Positions 42,601 to 53,985 are shown, numbered from the stretch's first letter. The stretch is 64,000 nucleotides of DNA from Pomphorhynchus laevis (GCA_012934845.2 WNNJ02002038.1:104925-168924); one strand, 5' to 3'. Notes: generated by a model from the letters alone, not told the origin. Numbers and translations are program-made.

Positions 42601-45600
42601 TGTTCTAATATGATGTACATTAATTCTCGTTATTAGTTTAATCTAAAATAAATCTGAAATTTTAGGATTAATATGGTCTGGATTGTCAGTATTGTTCTTT
42701 TGGAATTTTGCGAGTATGTTTACTTCCTTGGAGACATTTCAAAAGGTATAAGTGCCAATCTATAATTAATTTACTAATGTAGAAATTTCTTTGCCCTATA
42801 AGTGATTTTATAAATCGATAAACTAACATTATCAATTTTGAATTTTTGAAAATTCAAAATCTTTTTCGCATTTTGAATGTTTGAAAATTCAAAATCTTTG
42901 TCGCATCTCTTCGTCACATTTTCTGTTATCTTAAGACAAATTGAGTTAGATGATAATATCCAACAGCTGATACCTTCATACAGTCGAAAAATTATCAAAT
43001 CGATATTTTGAAAGTTTCTATTATCAGTATGAATAACTTCTTAATTGTGGCCAATATATAATTTTGAGAATTTGCATAAGTTGATTGCTGTGCCTTAAAA
43101 AATTAGGAAAAAATATTCAGAGAGTAAACCAAATAAAATAATGACGAGATAAAAATCAACGTGAAATAATTTTCTTGAATGAAATAAAACCTTTGCTTTA
43201 TGTAAACATAAAATTAATTTATAGCATATTTAAAATAGTGAAAATTTGTAATAAATTTTAAGTTTTTCCTGTAAATCAATTTACCATTGATTTTTTACAA
43301 ATCTTTCATCAAATCAACGTCACAATTCTCATCCCGAATGTGTATTTACTTTTTTCATTCTTCAGACTAGCAAATGTAATATTCTGAAAAGTGTTCCATA
43401 ATAAATATTTTAAGATAATGCTTTTATATAAAATATATTTTCTGTATTGATTCAACTTTTTTCTAACGAAATTTACTTCTTGATGTTTGCAGAAATCTAT
43501 ATATTGAAATAGTTGCTTATATTTTAATGCATATTTCCTATCATAATTTATGATTAATATTTTTTTTTATTTTCGTTCATTATCTTTTATATATCTTCTT
43601 TATTAATTTTTATATAATTTATGATTAAATACGCAAATTTAAAAATAATATGAAATATTCCGATTGAAGGAATAGGGAAGACTAAATATCATACACTGAC
43701 TCTATGCTGTTTCGACTTTTGAGTTTCATTATTAGGGGGCGCTGCATTTCAATCCAGTTGCGAAGCAGCTTCCAACTAATGAGATTCAAAATTCGAAACA
43801 GCATAGAGTAAGTTATGCTGTTTAGCCTTCTATATTCTTTCAATCAGAATAGAAATTGACGGGATGTAGGTCATTTGATTATAAAATATATTAAAATATT
43901 AAAAATATTATACCCGAACTAAACGTTTTGTAGAGTCTTTCATGTAGAAAGTCTTTTATCTTAAAATACCATAATAATTTTTATATTACAAGCAACGTTT
44001 TTAAAATCATGAAAAATCGGAGAATGTTCTATTGTGTGATATGAAAATGAAGAATTAATAATTCTAAATAAGAACTTCCTGCGCCAAGTTCTTATCTTGG
44101 CGCAGGAAATGATATTTAATTGTATACCAGAAAATAAATTTTAATGATTAATACATATTTCTATAATGCATATTCCATACTTTTAATACATATTGGCCAG
44201 CATCCGGTTTTAATCGTGTGATTAAATTTAATCGTGCAAATCGAATATTTGCAAAATTTCTGAAAATTTAGTAAACTTGACATTCCAATGCTGTATCATT
44301 GATATCCTTTTAATTAGTAGATCATAACTTGTTTGCATAATATTTTTAGTTATTTTGTTCTCAAAAATAAGAGGAGTTATCATATAATTCATCATTTAAG
44401 AAATCATCTTCAGGTGATGGTTTGAGCGTAAGCCATGAACTTACGCCAGTATCTGTAGGGGACTCCAGTAGCCGCTGGAAATTTGTGCTTCAATTCAGAA
44501 TAATAATTTGATTGTTTCTTTATTTTTAATGGATCTTTTAAGCATATAATTGTTTCAAACTTACTTTGTTTATATTTTTGATCACTGATCCTACATAATA
44601 TTAATTAAATTTATAATTAAATTTATAATTTAATTAATTTTTATAATTGGATTTTATTTTTTAGGGACGCATGCTACTTACATTGGCGTTAATGTGCATG
44701 TTTGTCTTATTTGACACTCAGCTCATAATCACGAAACGAGAATACGGAGACACAGATTTCGTGAGGTAATAATTTTTAAAAATAATTGCTTATAAAATTA
44801 ATTTTTATAAGCATTACAATCATCCGGTTGTTTTGTTGTTTCATGAATAGTAAAATATTAAATATAATTAAACGAATTCACGTATACACGATCTATAAAA
44901 AATTACATCAAATCGTTTTACGTGTGCGCATATACATGTATGTTTTATATATGTATGTTTTCACATATACATTAATAAAATGTGACATATAACTTTGACA
45001 TTTGTAAAATGAATATATGCAGTCGAAACGTATTTTAGACGAGTAAATCACTCATTCTAATGAATTATTAGAGCTGGATAAAAAATGGAGTTATTTGATA
45101 TTTCAGAAAATTAAAGGTAATTTTCTGAAGATGCTAACAGAAGTTAGCGAAATATCAAATTAAATTTTCCAATTTTTGATTCAGTTTCAATAATTCTTTT
45201 ACTGTTAATAAAGTGTCGATTGGAATGAATATTGAAATTATAATTTCAATATTATAATATTGTGTAATGTTAATAAATGTTATGTTATCTCTCAAAACAT
45301 AATGCAGTTTTCTCAAAGAAGAAAGAAAAAGCAAAATAAATTTCATTTATAGTTTTAAAACAATTACGACATGTATATTTTGTAAAGATAATTGTAGTAG
45401 CTGATTATTCGGTACAGATGTAAATATATCTGTTGAACTCTAACAATCTCCATTGTCTTAAGGTTTAAAAATGTGAAATCATATAATTTAATATTTTTAT
45501 ATTAAAATAGTTTTAATATATATTTTGGTAAAATACATCAGATTTTTATATTTGATTGGAGTTATGTTCTAATATAAAATTGTTAGAATTTTACTAATTA

Positions 45601-45815
45601 ATCCCTAATTAAATTCAAATGAATAAATGTTGAAATATAAATGCAATGTTTTGTATCTAACTATTTAGACATAGCTTGGATTTATTTTCTGACTTACTTC
45701 AAATTTTCAGAATTCTCCTCATTCTGTCTACAAAAAGGTTTAGTGTATTCAAACTTTATTATTAAACAGATTTTTGTTATTTAGGGAATCTCGAAAGCGT
45801 AACAAGTCCGAATAA
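39602..45815 (+). CDS. TMBIM6: Bax inhibitor-1 (TMBIM6 family), eight exons
   Basis: Multi-pass ER-membrane protein that limits ER calcium leak and cell death. Exons: 39602-39621 (tentative, MGKIPYA), 39986-40091 (VITHLKNVYVSLLLSS), 40141-40313 (SGINIGPILQNAIS), 42138-42235 (FLSFTLAALHANDRRYLMLE), 42666-42745 (GLIWSGLSVLFFWN), 44665-44765 (MFVLFDTQLIITKREYGDTD), 45669-45737 (HSLDLFSDLLQIFRILLILS) and 45785-45815 (ESRKRNKSE, stop). All junctions are GT-AG and phases agree, giving 225 residues; vertebrate TMBIM6 has 237. Order and spacing match the family: HLKNVY start, GPAL-like pore segment, FDTQLII signature, LDLFxD helix, basic tail. Introns range from 47 bp (45738-45784) to 1.9 kb. The first exon is the weakest call because the family usually has ~12 more N-terminal residues. 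Confidence 0.9.
40314..42137 (+). other. Intron 3 of Bax inhibitor-1
   Basis: GTAGTA...ATCTAG, AT-rich, 1.8 kb. A 66-codon open frame at 40863-41063 is hydrophobic by AT composition and not supported. No mobile element recognised. Confidence 0.75.
42370..42620 (+). repeat. Tandem duplication (~120 bp) in intron 4 of Bax inhibitor-1
   Basis: ACGATTTGTTTTGACAGCTG and ACGATTTGTTTCGACAGCTG mark the two copies, each followed by ATCAATATGAAGTTTCAATC and ATATGTT. About 20 bp of extra sequence is present in the second copy. Confidence 0.75.
42832..42905 (+). repeat. ~37-bp tandem duplication in intron 5 of Bax inhibitor-1
   Basis: TTTGAAAATTCAAAATCTTT followed by TTCGCA/GTCGCA occurs twice in a row. 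The inner TTTGAAAATTCAAA is itself palindromic. Confidence 0.7.
43657..43850. mobile_element. Fold-back (MITE-like) element in intron 5 of Bax inhibitor-1
   Basis: Terminal inverted repeats ATTCCGATTGAAGGAAT (left) and ATTCTTTCAATCAGAAT (right) continue inward: ACTCTATGCTGTTTCGA on the left pairs with TTCGAAACAGCATAGAGT on the right, and CATTATTAG with CTAATGAG. About 194 bp, non-coding, with a GC-rich centre (GGGGGCGCTGC). Confidence 0.8.
44075..44109. repeat. Hairpin with 13-bp perfect GC-rich stem in intron 5
   Basis: TTCCTGCGCCAAG, seven-base loop, CTTGGCGCAGGAA. It stands out from AT-rich surroundings and lacks further arms. Origin unknown; a remnant of a fold-back element is plausible. 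Confidence 0.6.
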
Positions 45816-46850
45816 TCGATTAATGTTAAATCCTCTAACACTCATAGTATTGCGAATTGCAATTAATAAACAAATAATAATTATCGATTATTTTTCTTTT
45901 TAAATTTGATATAAAATTACGCATTTAAAATATGGTCATTGATTTATTTTGCTAAAATTAATGGAGCTATGTACTGATTGTTACTGCGAACGAATCATTA
46001 GACAGTTGTAAGAATTATAATTTTGCTAAATGATTTGTTTAATCATACGAACGAGTCAACAATTTCAAAAGCAATTCAATCACCACACATAGACTTAAAT
46101 CATCGAGATACTCTCTATTCTTGTTTGAACATTATATTTGTATTTTCGGGAATAAAAAATGTGTTATGTATTCTCCACCGAGAATCGCATGATAGCGCAA
46201 GTGCTAAGATGGTGTGCACACATTTTAGAATAATTGAGTCAAGCAGACGCAACGTGGAAACCATTGTTAATTTGATTAAAGAATTCGCTTCATCCGAGTT
46301 ATGAAGATTTAATTTTGAATAAAGCACAATTAATTTTCAGAGTTTATTTGAATCGTCAATCTTTACAATCTAAAGAGATTAATCTTTAATTTTCAATTTG
46401 AAGAGTAATTCTGGACAATAGTCATATCATTGCTTAGAGTGCAATTATTAATCCAATTTGAAATTAGGATTAAATAATCACATATTAAAAAATCACAAAC
46501 AAGCTGACATGAAAATACTAACGGATTAAGCTGGATGAACACTATTTTCATTAACTAAAATTCTTTACTTAAAGAATTAATTAAAAAAATAATTGGTTAT
46601 TTTATCAAATTTATAAGTGTTTTCTCTTATTCTAAATTCTAAAATAAAATTTGATTTTATTTAAGATTTTTATTTGAAACACTTACTCAAGTTCAGAAAT
46701 ATATATAAAGTATGTGTTTTGAATAAAACTTAGAATTAAAAATTTGGAATAAAATAGCCATTTAATGCAAAATGTATTTGTGGATCACAAATATTACCAG
46801 TTACAATAAAGGATGATCATTATTAAAATGACTATGACAGAATGTTTAAA
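45816..46850. other. 3' flank of Bax inhibitor-1 with an unrecognised 93-codon frame
   Basis: The plus frame 46023-46304 (ends RRNVETIVNLIKEFASSEL) and an overlapping minus frame 46327-46115 are both open. Composition is less AT-rich than around it, hinting at former coding sequence, but I recognise neither strand. Part probably belongs to the 3' untranslated region. Confidence 0.3.
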
Positions 46851-46857
46851 ATCATGA

Positions 46858-47021
46858 ATATGCAGTTCCTCCTGATGACCTTTAATTCTTATTTTAATAC
46901 AACGTCTGTATAATTTTAAAAATTAATTTTTTATTTTTTTTTCAATTTTTTATTTTAAATTGATATAAGTAATATTTAATCTTATATAAAATTATTAAAT
47001 TATTTAGTTTTTATTATTTTA
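46858..47021 (+). repeat. Truncated Naiad pLTR (3' half)
   Basis: Starts GCAGTTCCTCCTGATGACCT, then TTCTTATTTTAATACAACGT and the AT-rich AACTTGATATAA-like tract. The 5' half, including helix 1, is missing. Confidence 0.7.
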
Positions 47022-47228
47022 TCTTATCTGATCTGGCATTAATATTATTCGTACAGTAATATTATTCGTATATTCCTTTATACTTCACATAAGTTTATGG
47101 ATGTGTTTGTACAGACCGTAATGTGGTTACTTGTTTGAAGATTACACTTCCATTATATTTGAAGAGTGTATCAAATAATTATATATTATTATATATATCA
47201 ATGTACAATTACATATCATAATTATCTT
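47022..47228 (+). repeat. ~205-bp direct repeat, copy 1
   Basis: Contains TTATCTGATCTGGCATTAAT, ATTCCTTTATACTTCACATA, CAGACCGTAATGTGGTTACT and ends TTACATATCATAATTAT. Copy 2 is at 47935-48137 with few differences. Confidence 0.85.
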
Positions 47229-47369
47229 ATCAATGGAATACACCATTGAATGAGCGGAATATTATTACATTTTTGTTAAAATTAATAATCTTTTAAATTC
47301 TTGTACTTTATTCAATCCTAAATATTGGCTTTCATAAAATATCCAGAAATTTTTATTTCTTGACATGGT

Positions 47370-47835
47370 TATTCTGATTTGGCAAAACAGCTTTCACAGA
47401 ATTCAGTGGATATAATGACTTATAAGGTCGAGTGATCTACTGAAGTCAGTAAATGCACAATCATCTGCTATTCCATTAGATACTTCATTAACCCATGCTT
47501 CTCTAGCACAAAGTAAATTAGATAAGCACGATCTTCCAACGGTGAATCTATGCTGATGTGGGTCTAGTTGGTTCGACTGGCGTTGGGACTAGTTGGTTCG
47601 ACTAGCACAACAAGTTCTCTCTACATATTTATAGATAATGCGTTCAAAATTTTTTACTAACAACACTAGTTAGCTCACAGGTCTATACTTTTCAGGATTG
47701 TGCATATCACCTTTTTAAAAACAGGAACTACAGTTGCACATTTCCAATCTAGTGGTATTTGGCGTTTATCAATTGACATTTTAAACAATTCGGTGAATAC
47801 CGAGTTCAGGATGAACCTTAAGCTATAAAGTTATA
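47370..47835 (-). pseudogene. CR1-like LINE RT fragment
   Basis: On the minus strand: FTELFKMSIDKRQIPLDWKC, ATVVPVFKKG then NPEKYRPVS (the CR1-type F-K-K-G-D...N-Y-R-P-V-S-L-T signature), FERII, HRFTVGRSCLSNLLCAREAW and FTDFSRSLDLISH (motif A). A short internal duplication (CTAGTTGGTTCGACT twice, ~47567-47605) interrupts it. Truncated at both ends. Confidence 0.75.
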
Positions 47836-47934
47836 TAATTCATATAATTTATATAAATTGTATAAAATCTAATATTATTATTTATTATTTATCTTTATTT
47901 TTATTTATATATCGTATAAAATACGTAGACTGTT

Positions 47935-48137
47935 ATCTGATCTTGCATTAATATTATTCGTACAGTAATATTATTCGTATATTCCTTTATACTTCACATA
48001 AGTTTATGGGTGTGTTTGTACAGACCGTAATGTGGTTACTTGTTTGAAGATTACACTTCCATTATATTTGAAGATTATATCAAATAATTATATATTATTA
48101 TATATATCAATGTACAATTACATATCATAATTATGTA
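47935..48137 (+). repeat. ~205-bp direct repeat, copy 2
   Basis: Second copy of 47022-47228, so the CR1-like fragment sits between two near-identical blocks ~910 bp apart. It abuts the 3' end of the next LINE. Confidence 0.85.
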
Positions 48138-48139
48138 GA

Positions 48140-48863
48140 GGAAATTTATTAGGGCACTGCGTCTCTCGACTTGGCCAAATGAAAGAAATTAAATAAAACA
48201 TTGTGCAACGACTTCATTTGAGATAATATCAATATTTGATAGTCCACCGCTAGTTCCCAACAGGCAAAAGAAATTTAGCAGGTTTATCAGGTTAGCCGTA
48301 AACTTAACCTATCGATCTCCTTCAAAGATTTTTGCGCTAACACCGGGCACTCAAATACGTGGGATAAAGACTCACATCTATCACCACAGAAAAAACACAC
48401 ACGAAACTCCACGTTTATGGACAGGTATGCGAGTGCGACAAAACTTGTCGTGATATCCGTGTAAAGAAACCCTCCAAACGAGGGGGCGTTTAGAAGCACA
48501 CGAAGACTGCCAACTCGTTTGCGTATTAACTGGTGAAGTGTACAGATGATGATCTAGCTTGCTAACCTTATCTGTAAAGTCTTTTTTATTTTGAATATAA
48601 TGTACCGTATCTTGTGCTCCGATCATATTTCGTAAATACTCCGTACATAACTCGACTTTAGATAAAACATAAAGCGCAGTCGTCGAGCACTTTGGAGAGA
48701 CGTCTACAACACGCTTAATGAATCTGCCTTTACATTTGTCGATCTGCACAAAATTAGCCGTCGTGAGGTCCGTCCAGATTGCTGAAAGCGCGTACGACAA
48801 AATCAGTAGAAGCGTGACATGAAAATACTGAAGAGCACCACCAAAGGAAAGCTTACCTAACAT
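48140..48863 (-). pseudogene. LINE with cysteine-rich ORF1: C-terminal part of ORF2
   Basis: Frames 48863-48381 and 48499-48287 follow the RT: FGGALQYFHVTLLLILSYAL, a Cys/Lys-rich linker, and CFFCGDRCESLSHVFECPVL, which has the C-x2-C...H-x4-C spacing of the C-terminal zinc knuckle found in many LINE ORF2 proteins. Separated from the RT frame by a frame break near 48.86 kb and broken again before the knuckle. Confidence 0.75.
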
Positions 48864-51120
48864 TTAACTCGCGAAGTGTCTATGACGATTTTCGCACATT
48901 TCTTTTCGATATGAAGCTTAAAAGACCACCTACTTGTCAATAGCATCCCCAAGTACGTGTATTGATTACTGAACTCTACCTTCCTGCTGTTTAAACTAAT
49001 CTCGTCATGTGAGCACAATCTGCCACCTTTACGAAACTTTACTACCTTTGTTTTATCGATATTGACTTCAATTAGATTATTTAAACAGTAGTTAGCTAGA
49101 GCAGTGGTTACGTTTTGAGCCGATTCCAAATCTTTCGTTAGAATAACTAAGTCGTCCGCGTAAAGAACAGAACTTGAAGTTTGACATTCGTTTCTCAGAT
49201 GAGACGGCAAATCATGGATATAAACAGAGAAAAGGATAGGGCTGAGCGGATCTCCCTGCATCACACCGCGGCTAGCAATTATTGTGTCTGATAAAGTAAG
49301 TCCGTCGAAGACATTTAATGAATTGACATAGAGGATATTGCCTAAGAGTTTCAGCATACGACCAGATATCCGGAAATCCATCGACAATTTACGGGTGAGT
49401 ATTTCTCGATTAACCGAATCAAAGGCTTTTTTAAAGTCAACAAAGATAGCATATAAATGACTCTTGCGTTCGAATTGTAATAACACTTGTTCACGAACTA
49501 CCTTGATTGCATCCACCGTTGATCGGTGAGGTCGGAAACCAAATTGTTCTGGCGGCAACAGATAATCACGATGTTTCGATAATCGATTGGTTATAAGAGT
49601 GGACAAAAATTTATAGGTATGATTTAGCAGGGCAATTCCACGGTACGAGTTGGTATCACTTATATCCCCTTTACCCTTATACAGGATTTTTATTACAGCT
49701 TGCTTCCATGACACCGGCATTTGATAACCGTATAGGATACAATTGAATAAATGTAGCCAATAACTCGATAATACATAAAAGGAATCTTTAATTTGTTCAA
49801 CACAAAGTTGGTCAGGGCCGGCCGCCTTATTATTAGACATAGAAAAGAGAGCAAGTTCCAATTCGGGCAATGAAAATAGAGCATTTAGTTGGTCATTGTC
49901 ACTGTCCAAGCATGACAGTGTTATCAGCGCATTATTATTACGACACATTGGGAGGTCATGTGAATTAACGAGAATATCGTTAAAGTGCTTAAACCAACGG
50001 TTCATCGGGATGCCGGAGGTACTAACATTGTTTTTTCTTTGCAGTTTCCAGGGGCATCGTTCTGATTGTCGCAAGCGTTTGTATTCTTCCTCTAATAATA
50101 TTGATTTGCGAAATTTTGATAACATCGTACAATACACACCCCGTAAGAAAATAAAATTCATATTAATATCATGATCAAACCGCCGGCTTCTGCCCATAAA
50201 TATGAGCTTTCTCCGTAGCTGTACAAGGTGTATTGGCTTACGATGTATCTTGTTCCCATAATGTTGAGAATTGCGATTAGAGAGTGGATGACATGCGGTG
50301 AGAAGGCATTCACTGATTTTGGAGAAACTTGCTTCTATTTCAAATGCATTTAGAAGATCTACTGCGTCTTTAATCATATTATGATTCAAATTCCTGAAAC
50401 AAAGTTTTCTGCTAATTTGTGAAGGCAAGGATTTCTCTATTGGCGTGTTAATATTATTTTCTAGAATGAAAGATACAGGTTTGTGTTTGCGGAATAGAGC
50501 CCATTCGGATGCAAGCTCCAGTTTAACCTTTTTGACGCTAACATTTGTAAATATGAAATCGATGCAACTTCGCCCATTGTGAGACTCATAAGTCCATCCT
50601 TCTACGGGTACGTGCAACTCAAGACCAAACTCACTAAAAAAGTATAACAGTTGCTTAAGTTTAGATGGGATAGGGTTCATGAAACGTGCATTAAAATCTC
50701 CCGCAACGATTATGGAATTTTCAGAAGATAAATCACTTAAAAAAGGCGAAACTTCATCGATGATATCACAAGCCGACATCAATGGGTTAAAATAGCAACT
50801 TATTAAAAGAATACCACATGAAACTATACATATTACGTTAGATGACTTTTTAACTTCCCAGTTTGTAAAGCTTGAACTAACAGCAATGGACACGCCACCG
50901 AATGGTCGACCACGGTTACCCAACGATGCTGGGATATTAAAAGTGTAATAGTTAGGTAAAGACACCAATTGAGTTGAAAGAGTTTCAGTAAGGACTATTA
51001 AATCAAACGAAGAAAACCAGGAAGTTATGCCCGCTGATATTAAATAATTTAGTCCCTCAACATTAAATAGGAGTAATCGGAGTAAATTTGACTTATTGGT
51101 CTGGAAGTAAGTTCGAATAC
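48857..51120 (-). CDS. LINE with cysteine-rich ORF1: ORF2 endonuclease-RT
   Basis: A continuous minus frame of >740 codons. It is open from ~51120, before the first methionine at 50968: LLLFNVEGLNYLISAG and DLIVLTETLSTQ start an APE endonuclease, followed by IIVAGDFNARFMNP and GRSCIDFIFTN. The RT shows NNKAAGPDQL, NSYRGIALLNHTYKFLS, PEQFGFRPHRSTVDAIKVVR, FVDFKKAFDSVN (motif A, ~49426-49450), GVMQGDPLSPILFS (motif B), VLYADDLVILT (motif C, ~49150-49170) and YTYLGMLL. All catalytic aspartates are present. Clade uncertain: APE-type, with motifs recalling RTE/Proto-like and other families. It is the best-preserved LINE ORF2 in the window. An ATG near the ORF1 stop is not obvious, so translation may couple to ORF1. 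Confidence 0.88.
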
Positions 51121-51129
51121 TATCTTGGG

Positions 51130-52201
51130 CTAGTCATATGGATATCTCTTCAGCTCCAGATTTATTCTCATCGGTAGCCTTTTTGGAATGACTTGGCACT
51201 ACGCGACAATCTATAATGCGATAAACAATGTTAGGATTTTCAACACGCTTCTGATGAAGCTCTTCCCGTAACGATCTTTGAATCTCACGTTCTCAGACGG
51301 ACAAGTCTGCATTCACAAAAACATCATGCAAATTCGTCGAATCTTTCAATAAGTGAGATCTTGAAAGCAGCTGAGTAACGGTGGACTCGTCGGCAGTAAT
51401 TGAGAGCCACGGTGGTGTATCAACTCGTTTTGCTGAGAAACGCCGTAGTTTTACCTTGTTATCAGAATGCAACTGCACGCTTAGCAAAGAGCAAATTTCC
51501 TTAACTAATCAAAGATCATCACCCGACTGCCTAAGACCACGAATAATAACATTTGAAAATCTCTGTGAATCCCTACTAAACGTTTGAGCCAGTTTTGAAG
51601 GAGTAGAGTCAATTCTCGTAGCATGTGAGGCAGCTAGAACAGTGCGTGATATCTCTTTTCTAATAATACTGGCGAACGTTTGTTTAAGTGGGATATGGGA
51701 AGTTATATTAGATGTCAATTGCTGAACACTAGCAGGTGTAGATATGGCTTGCATGTGTTTCATTTCATTTACCTCAGAGACTAGAGAGTTCAAAGATTGT
51801 TTAGTGGCATCAAGGTCAACACTTAACTTATTAATGTGAAATGCCGCACAGGATCCGCAGAAAAAGTCCTGCAAAAAGAAATTTCTGTTTACCTGTTTGG
51901 GAACTCTGACATGAGTGTGCAGTGGACATCCAACTTGAGTACATCCGATTTCCAAACTGACGTACTCAATATGTGTGCTTTTTGAGTCTTCGTTCGAGGA
52001 TGGCATTGACGAATCAGATAAAGCTGACGGAAGGTTATTGTCCTGTGCCAATGAAACATTTCGATTTGTACATTTCGACCCAGGAAGGCAGTTTAGACAG
52101 AGCTTCCCTGCTTTAACGCACATACAATTTTTGCAGACTGCGTTTGAACTATTGCATGGGCAACAATGCGTCCCGGAACCGCTAGGGTTTGCGCGAGGCA
52201 T
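51130..52201 (-). CDS. LINE with cysteine-rich ORF1: ORF1
   Basis: The 230-codon frame from 52201 begins MPRANPSGSGTHCCPCNSSN and continues CKNCMCVKAGKLCLNCLPG, a repeated C-x2-C-x-C...C-x2-C pattern unlike the CCHC knuckles of the other LINEs here. A second Cys cluster (CTQVGCPLHTH, CGSCAAFH) and a heptad-like, probably coiled-coil stretch (LDATKQSLNSLVSEVNEMKH) follow, then SNVIIRGLRQSGDDL, the start of an RRM-like segment. This continues in another frame (51487-51293, LHSDNKVKLRRFSAKR) after a break near 51.5 kb. Probably an RNA-binding protein assembling on the LINE transcript. It sits immediately upstream of ORF2 on the same strand. Confidence 0.8.
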
Positions 52202-52259
52202 TGAATATTGCCTGTTGTACTAGTTGTTGTCGATCCTCTGTAAGTTCCTGGCTGATTGT

Positions 52260-53300
52260 AAGTAGATGTAAAGTGCTTCGTTAGTATTACGAAATTCCAA
52301 TGTTACTTTATTTGATATTAGCCTCGTTGCAGATATTGATGTTCTGTATGTTATTTTATCTCAAATGTATGTTTATTAGAAACCAAAATTTTTTATAACC
52401 ATTATTATATAATAATAATAATGGTTATATAACTGATTAATGAGATGTTTACATTTAATTGTAGATACAGTGCAAGTCTTTTTAAATACTGTTTTCCGAG
52501 TCTACAAAATTCTAGCAAGATTTCGTTACGAATAGATTGTCATGGAGTTCTCTGTATGCATTCATTAATGCAGTTTACCAATAACAGGGTTGCATTTACA
52601 GAATTTCTGGTAAAATTTTAGAAACATTCATCCAATAATTGCAATATTGTTCCTCTTTAGTTACGACCGCAAATTAGCCCAAATCAACACGTGTCCATTA
52701 CAAATGAATGAATTGTAGATATTTGAGTATTACGTTGGCAAGTTGCAGATCATCAGAATCAATGCTATAATCAACCAAAGAAACAAACCGTTTATTTGAA
52801 AATAGTTTGTAAGCTGAAATGTCCTTAAATATATTGAAAGCGGAACATGCCGTAAACATTATATGAGCAAATAAAGCATGTATAAAGCATGTTCCTTTCT
52901 CCATATTAATGAAAGTATTTTCCTTACTCTGTAAAAAATATACTATTCAATGACTTTCATTCAAATTGTTGACTGTAATGATCGATTTAAAATAACAAGA
53001 CAAGCATGAAACTAATGAAAATTAAAATTTAATTAAAAAGTAGCTTTTATGAATTTTAAAACATAAAATTTAAAAATTTTATGTTTTACACATATTTTTA
53101 AACAACTATTTATAAAGTAAGGATCAGAATATATTTTTAAAAATAAGGAATTCTATTTAATGTAGTTAATTGAATAATTAAAAATTTTATAATAAATGAA
53201 TTTTTAATTGACAATTTAGTTTTTACGAAATTGATAAAAATTCACATTTTTTGGTTTCAAATAACTTTTTATAAAGTAAGGATCAGATTATATTTTAATA
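52260..53300. other. AT-rich DNA, no gene recognised
   Basis: A 68-codon minus frame (52904-52698) is unsupported. A small A/T palindrome lies near 52.4 kb (TTATTATATAATAATAATAA). Confidence 0.4.
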
Positions 53301-53305
53301 ATTTA

Positions 53306-53480
53306 AGGCATTCTATTTAATAGTATTAAATAGTATTGTATTAAATATTGTATTAAACATTTAAAATGTAATAATTTAAGGCATTCTATTTAATAGTATT
53401 AAATAGTATTGTATTAAATATTGTATTAAACATTTTTATTGTATTAAATATTGTATTATTGTATTAATAGTATTGTATTA
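53306..53480 (+). repeat. ~73-bp tandem duplication of AT-rich DNA
   Basis: AAGGCATTCTATTTAATAGT with ATTAAATAGTATTGTATTAA and ATTGTATTAAACATTT occurs twice in tandem, then tails into short GTATTAAAT repeats. Confidence 0.8.
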
Positions 53481-53552
53481 AACAAATGATGTTTATATTT
53501 AAATGATCTTTATTCTTATGATAAAGATTTGTATATATAATAATAAGCTATC

Positions 53553-53795
53553 ACGAATCTCGAAAAAGAGCTAAATACGAGGAGAGAGTGCAACAACTTG
53601 AACGAGGTTCTTTCATCCCCTTAATCCTCGCGTGCAATGGCGGCCTTGGAGATGGCGCTCGGGCTGTACTACAAAGGATCGCATCTAGACAATCTGCAAA
53701 ACGTGCGAACTGCACTTACACACAGTGTATCAACCGTATGAAAAGTGAGATCACTTCAGCTCTGTGTCGGGCCGCGTCGATGTGCATCTGAGGTT
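53553..53795 (+). pseudogene. LINE ORF2 C-terminal fragment
   Basis: The plus frame reads ESRKRAKYEERVQQLERGSF then IPLILACNGGLGDGAR and LCRAASMCI before the stop. The pattern Y-x2-R-V-x3-E-x-G-S-F-x-P-L...N-G-G...L-x-R-A...C-I closes ORF2 in several invertebrate LINE families. GC-rich relative to its flanks. 5'-truncated, as expected for LINE insertions. Confidence 0.6.
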
Positions 53796-53853
53796 ATCGT
53801 TCCTCCCTCGGTAAAGCCGTCTATATTTGACGAGAAGATACATCCTTCGCAAC

Positions 53854-53952
53854 AGTGGTATCCTCTATTTCGATAGCTCCTGCTATCATCATCAGGATTA
53901 CAAAAGAAAACATTTTTTTGTAATCCTGATGATGATAGTGGTATCCTCTATT
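53854..53952. mobile_element. Small fold-back element flanked by a 16-bp direct repeat
   Basis: AGTGGTATCCTCTATT occurs at 53854-53869 and again at 53937-53952. Between them CTATCATCATCAGGATTACA and its complement form a 22-bp stem around a short A-rich loop. The core matches the centre of the fold-back element at 33.0-33.2 kb. The direct repeat may be a target duplication. Confidence 0.7.
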
Positions 53953-53985
53953 GACGGTGACGGGGGCTCAACGCCACCTGTGAGT

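Noticed and set aside
42774-42998. 74-codon minus frame at 42.8-43.0 kb
   Set aside because: Lies within a Bax inhibitor-1 intron across a tandem duplication; no recognisable protein.
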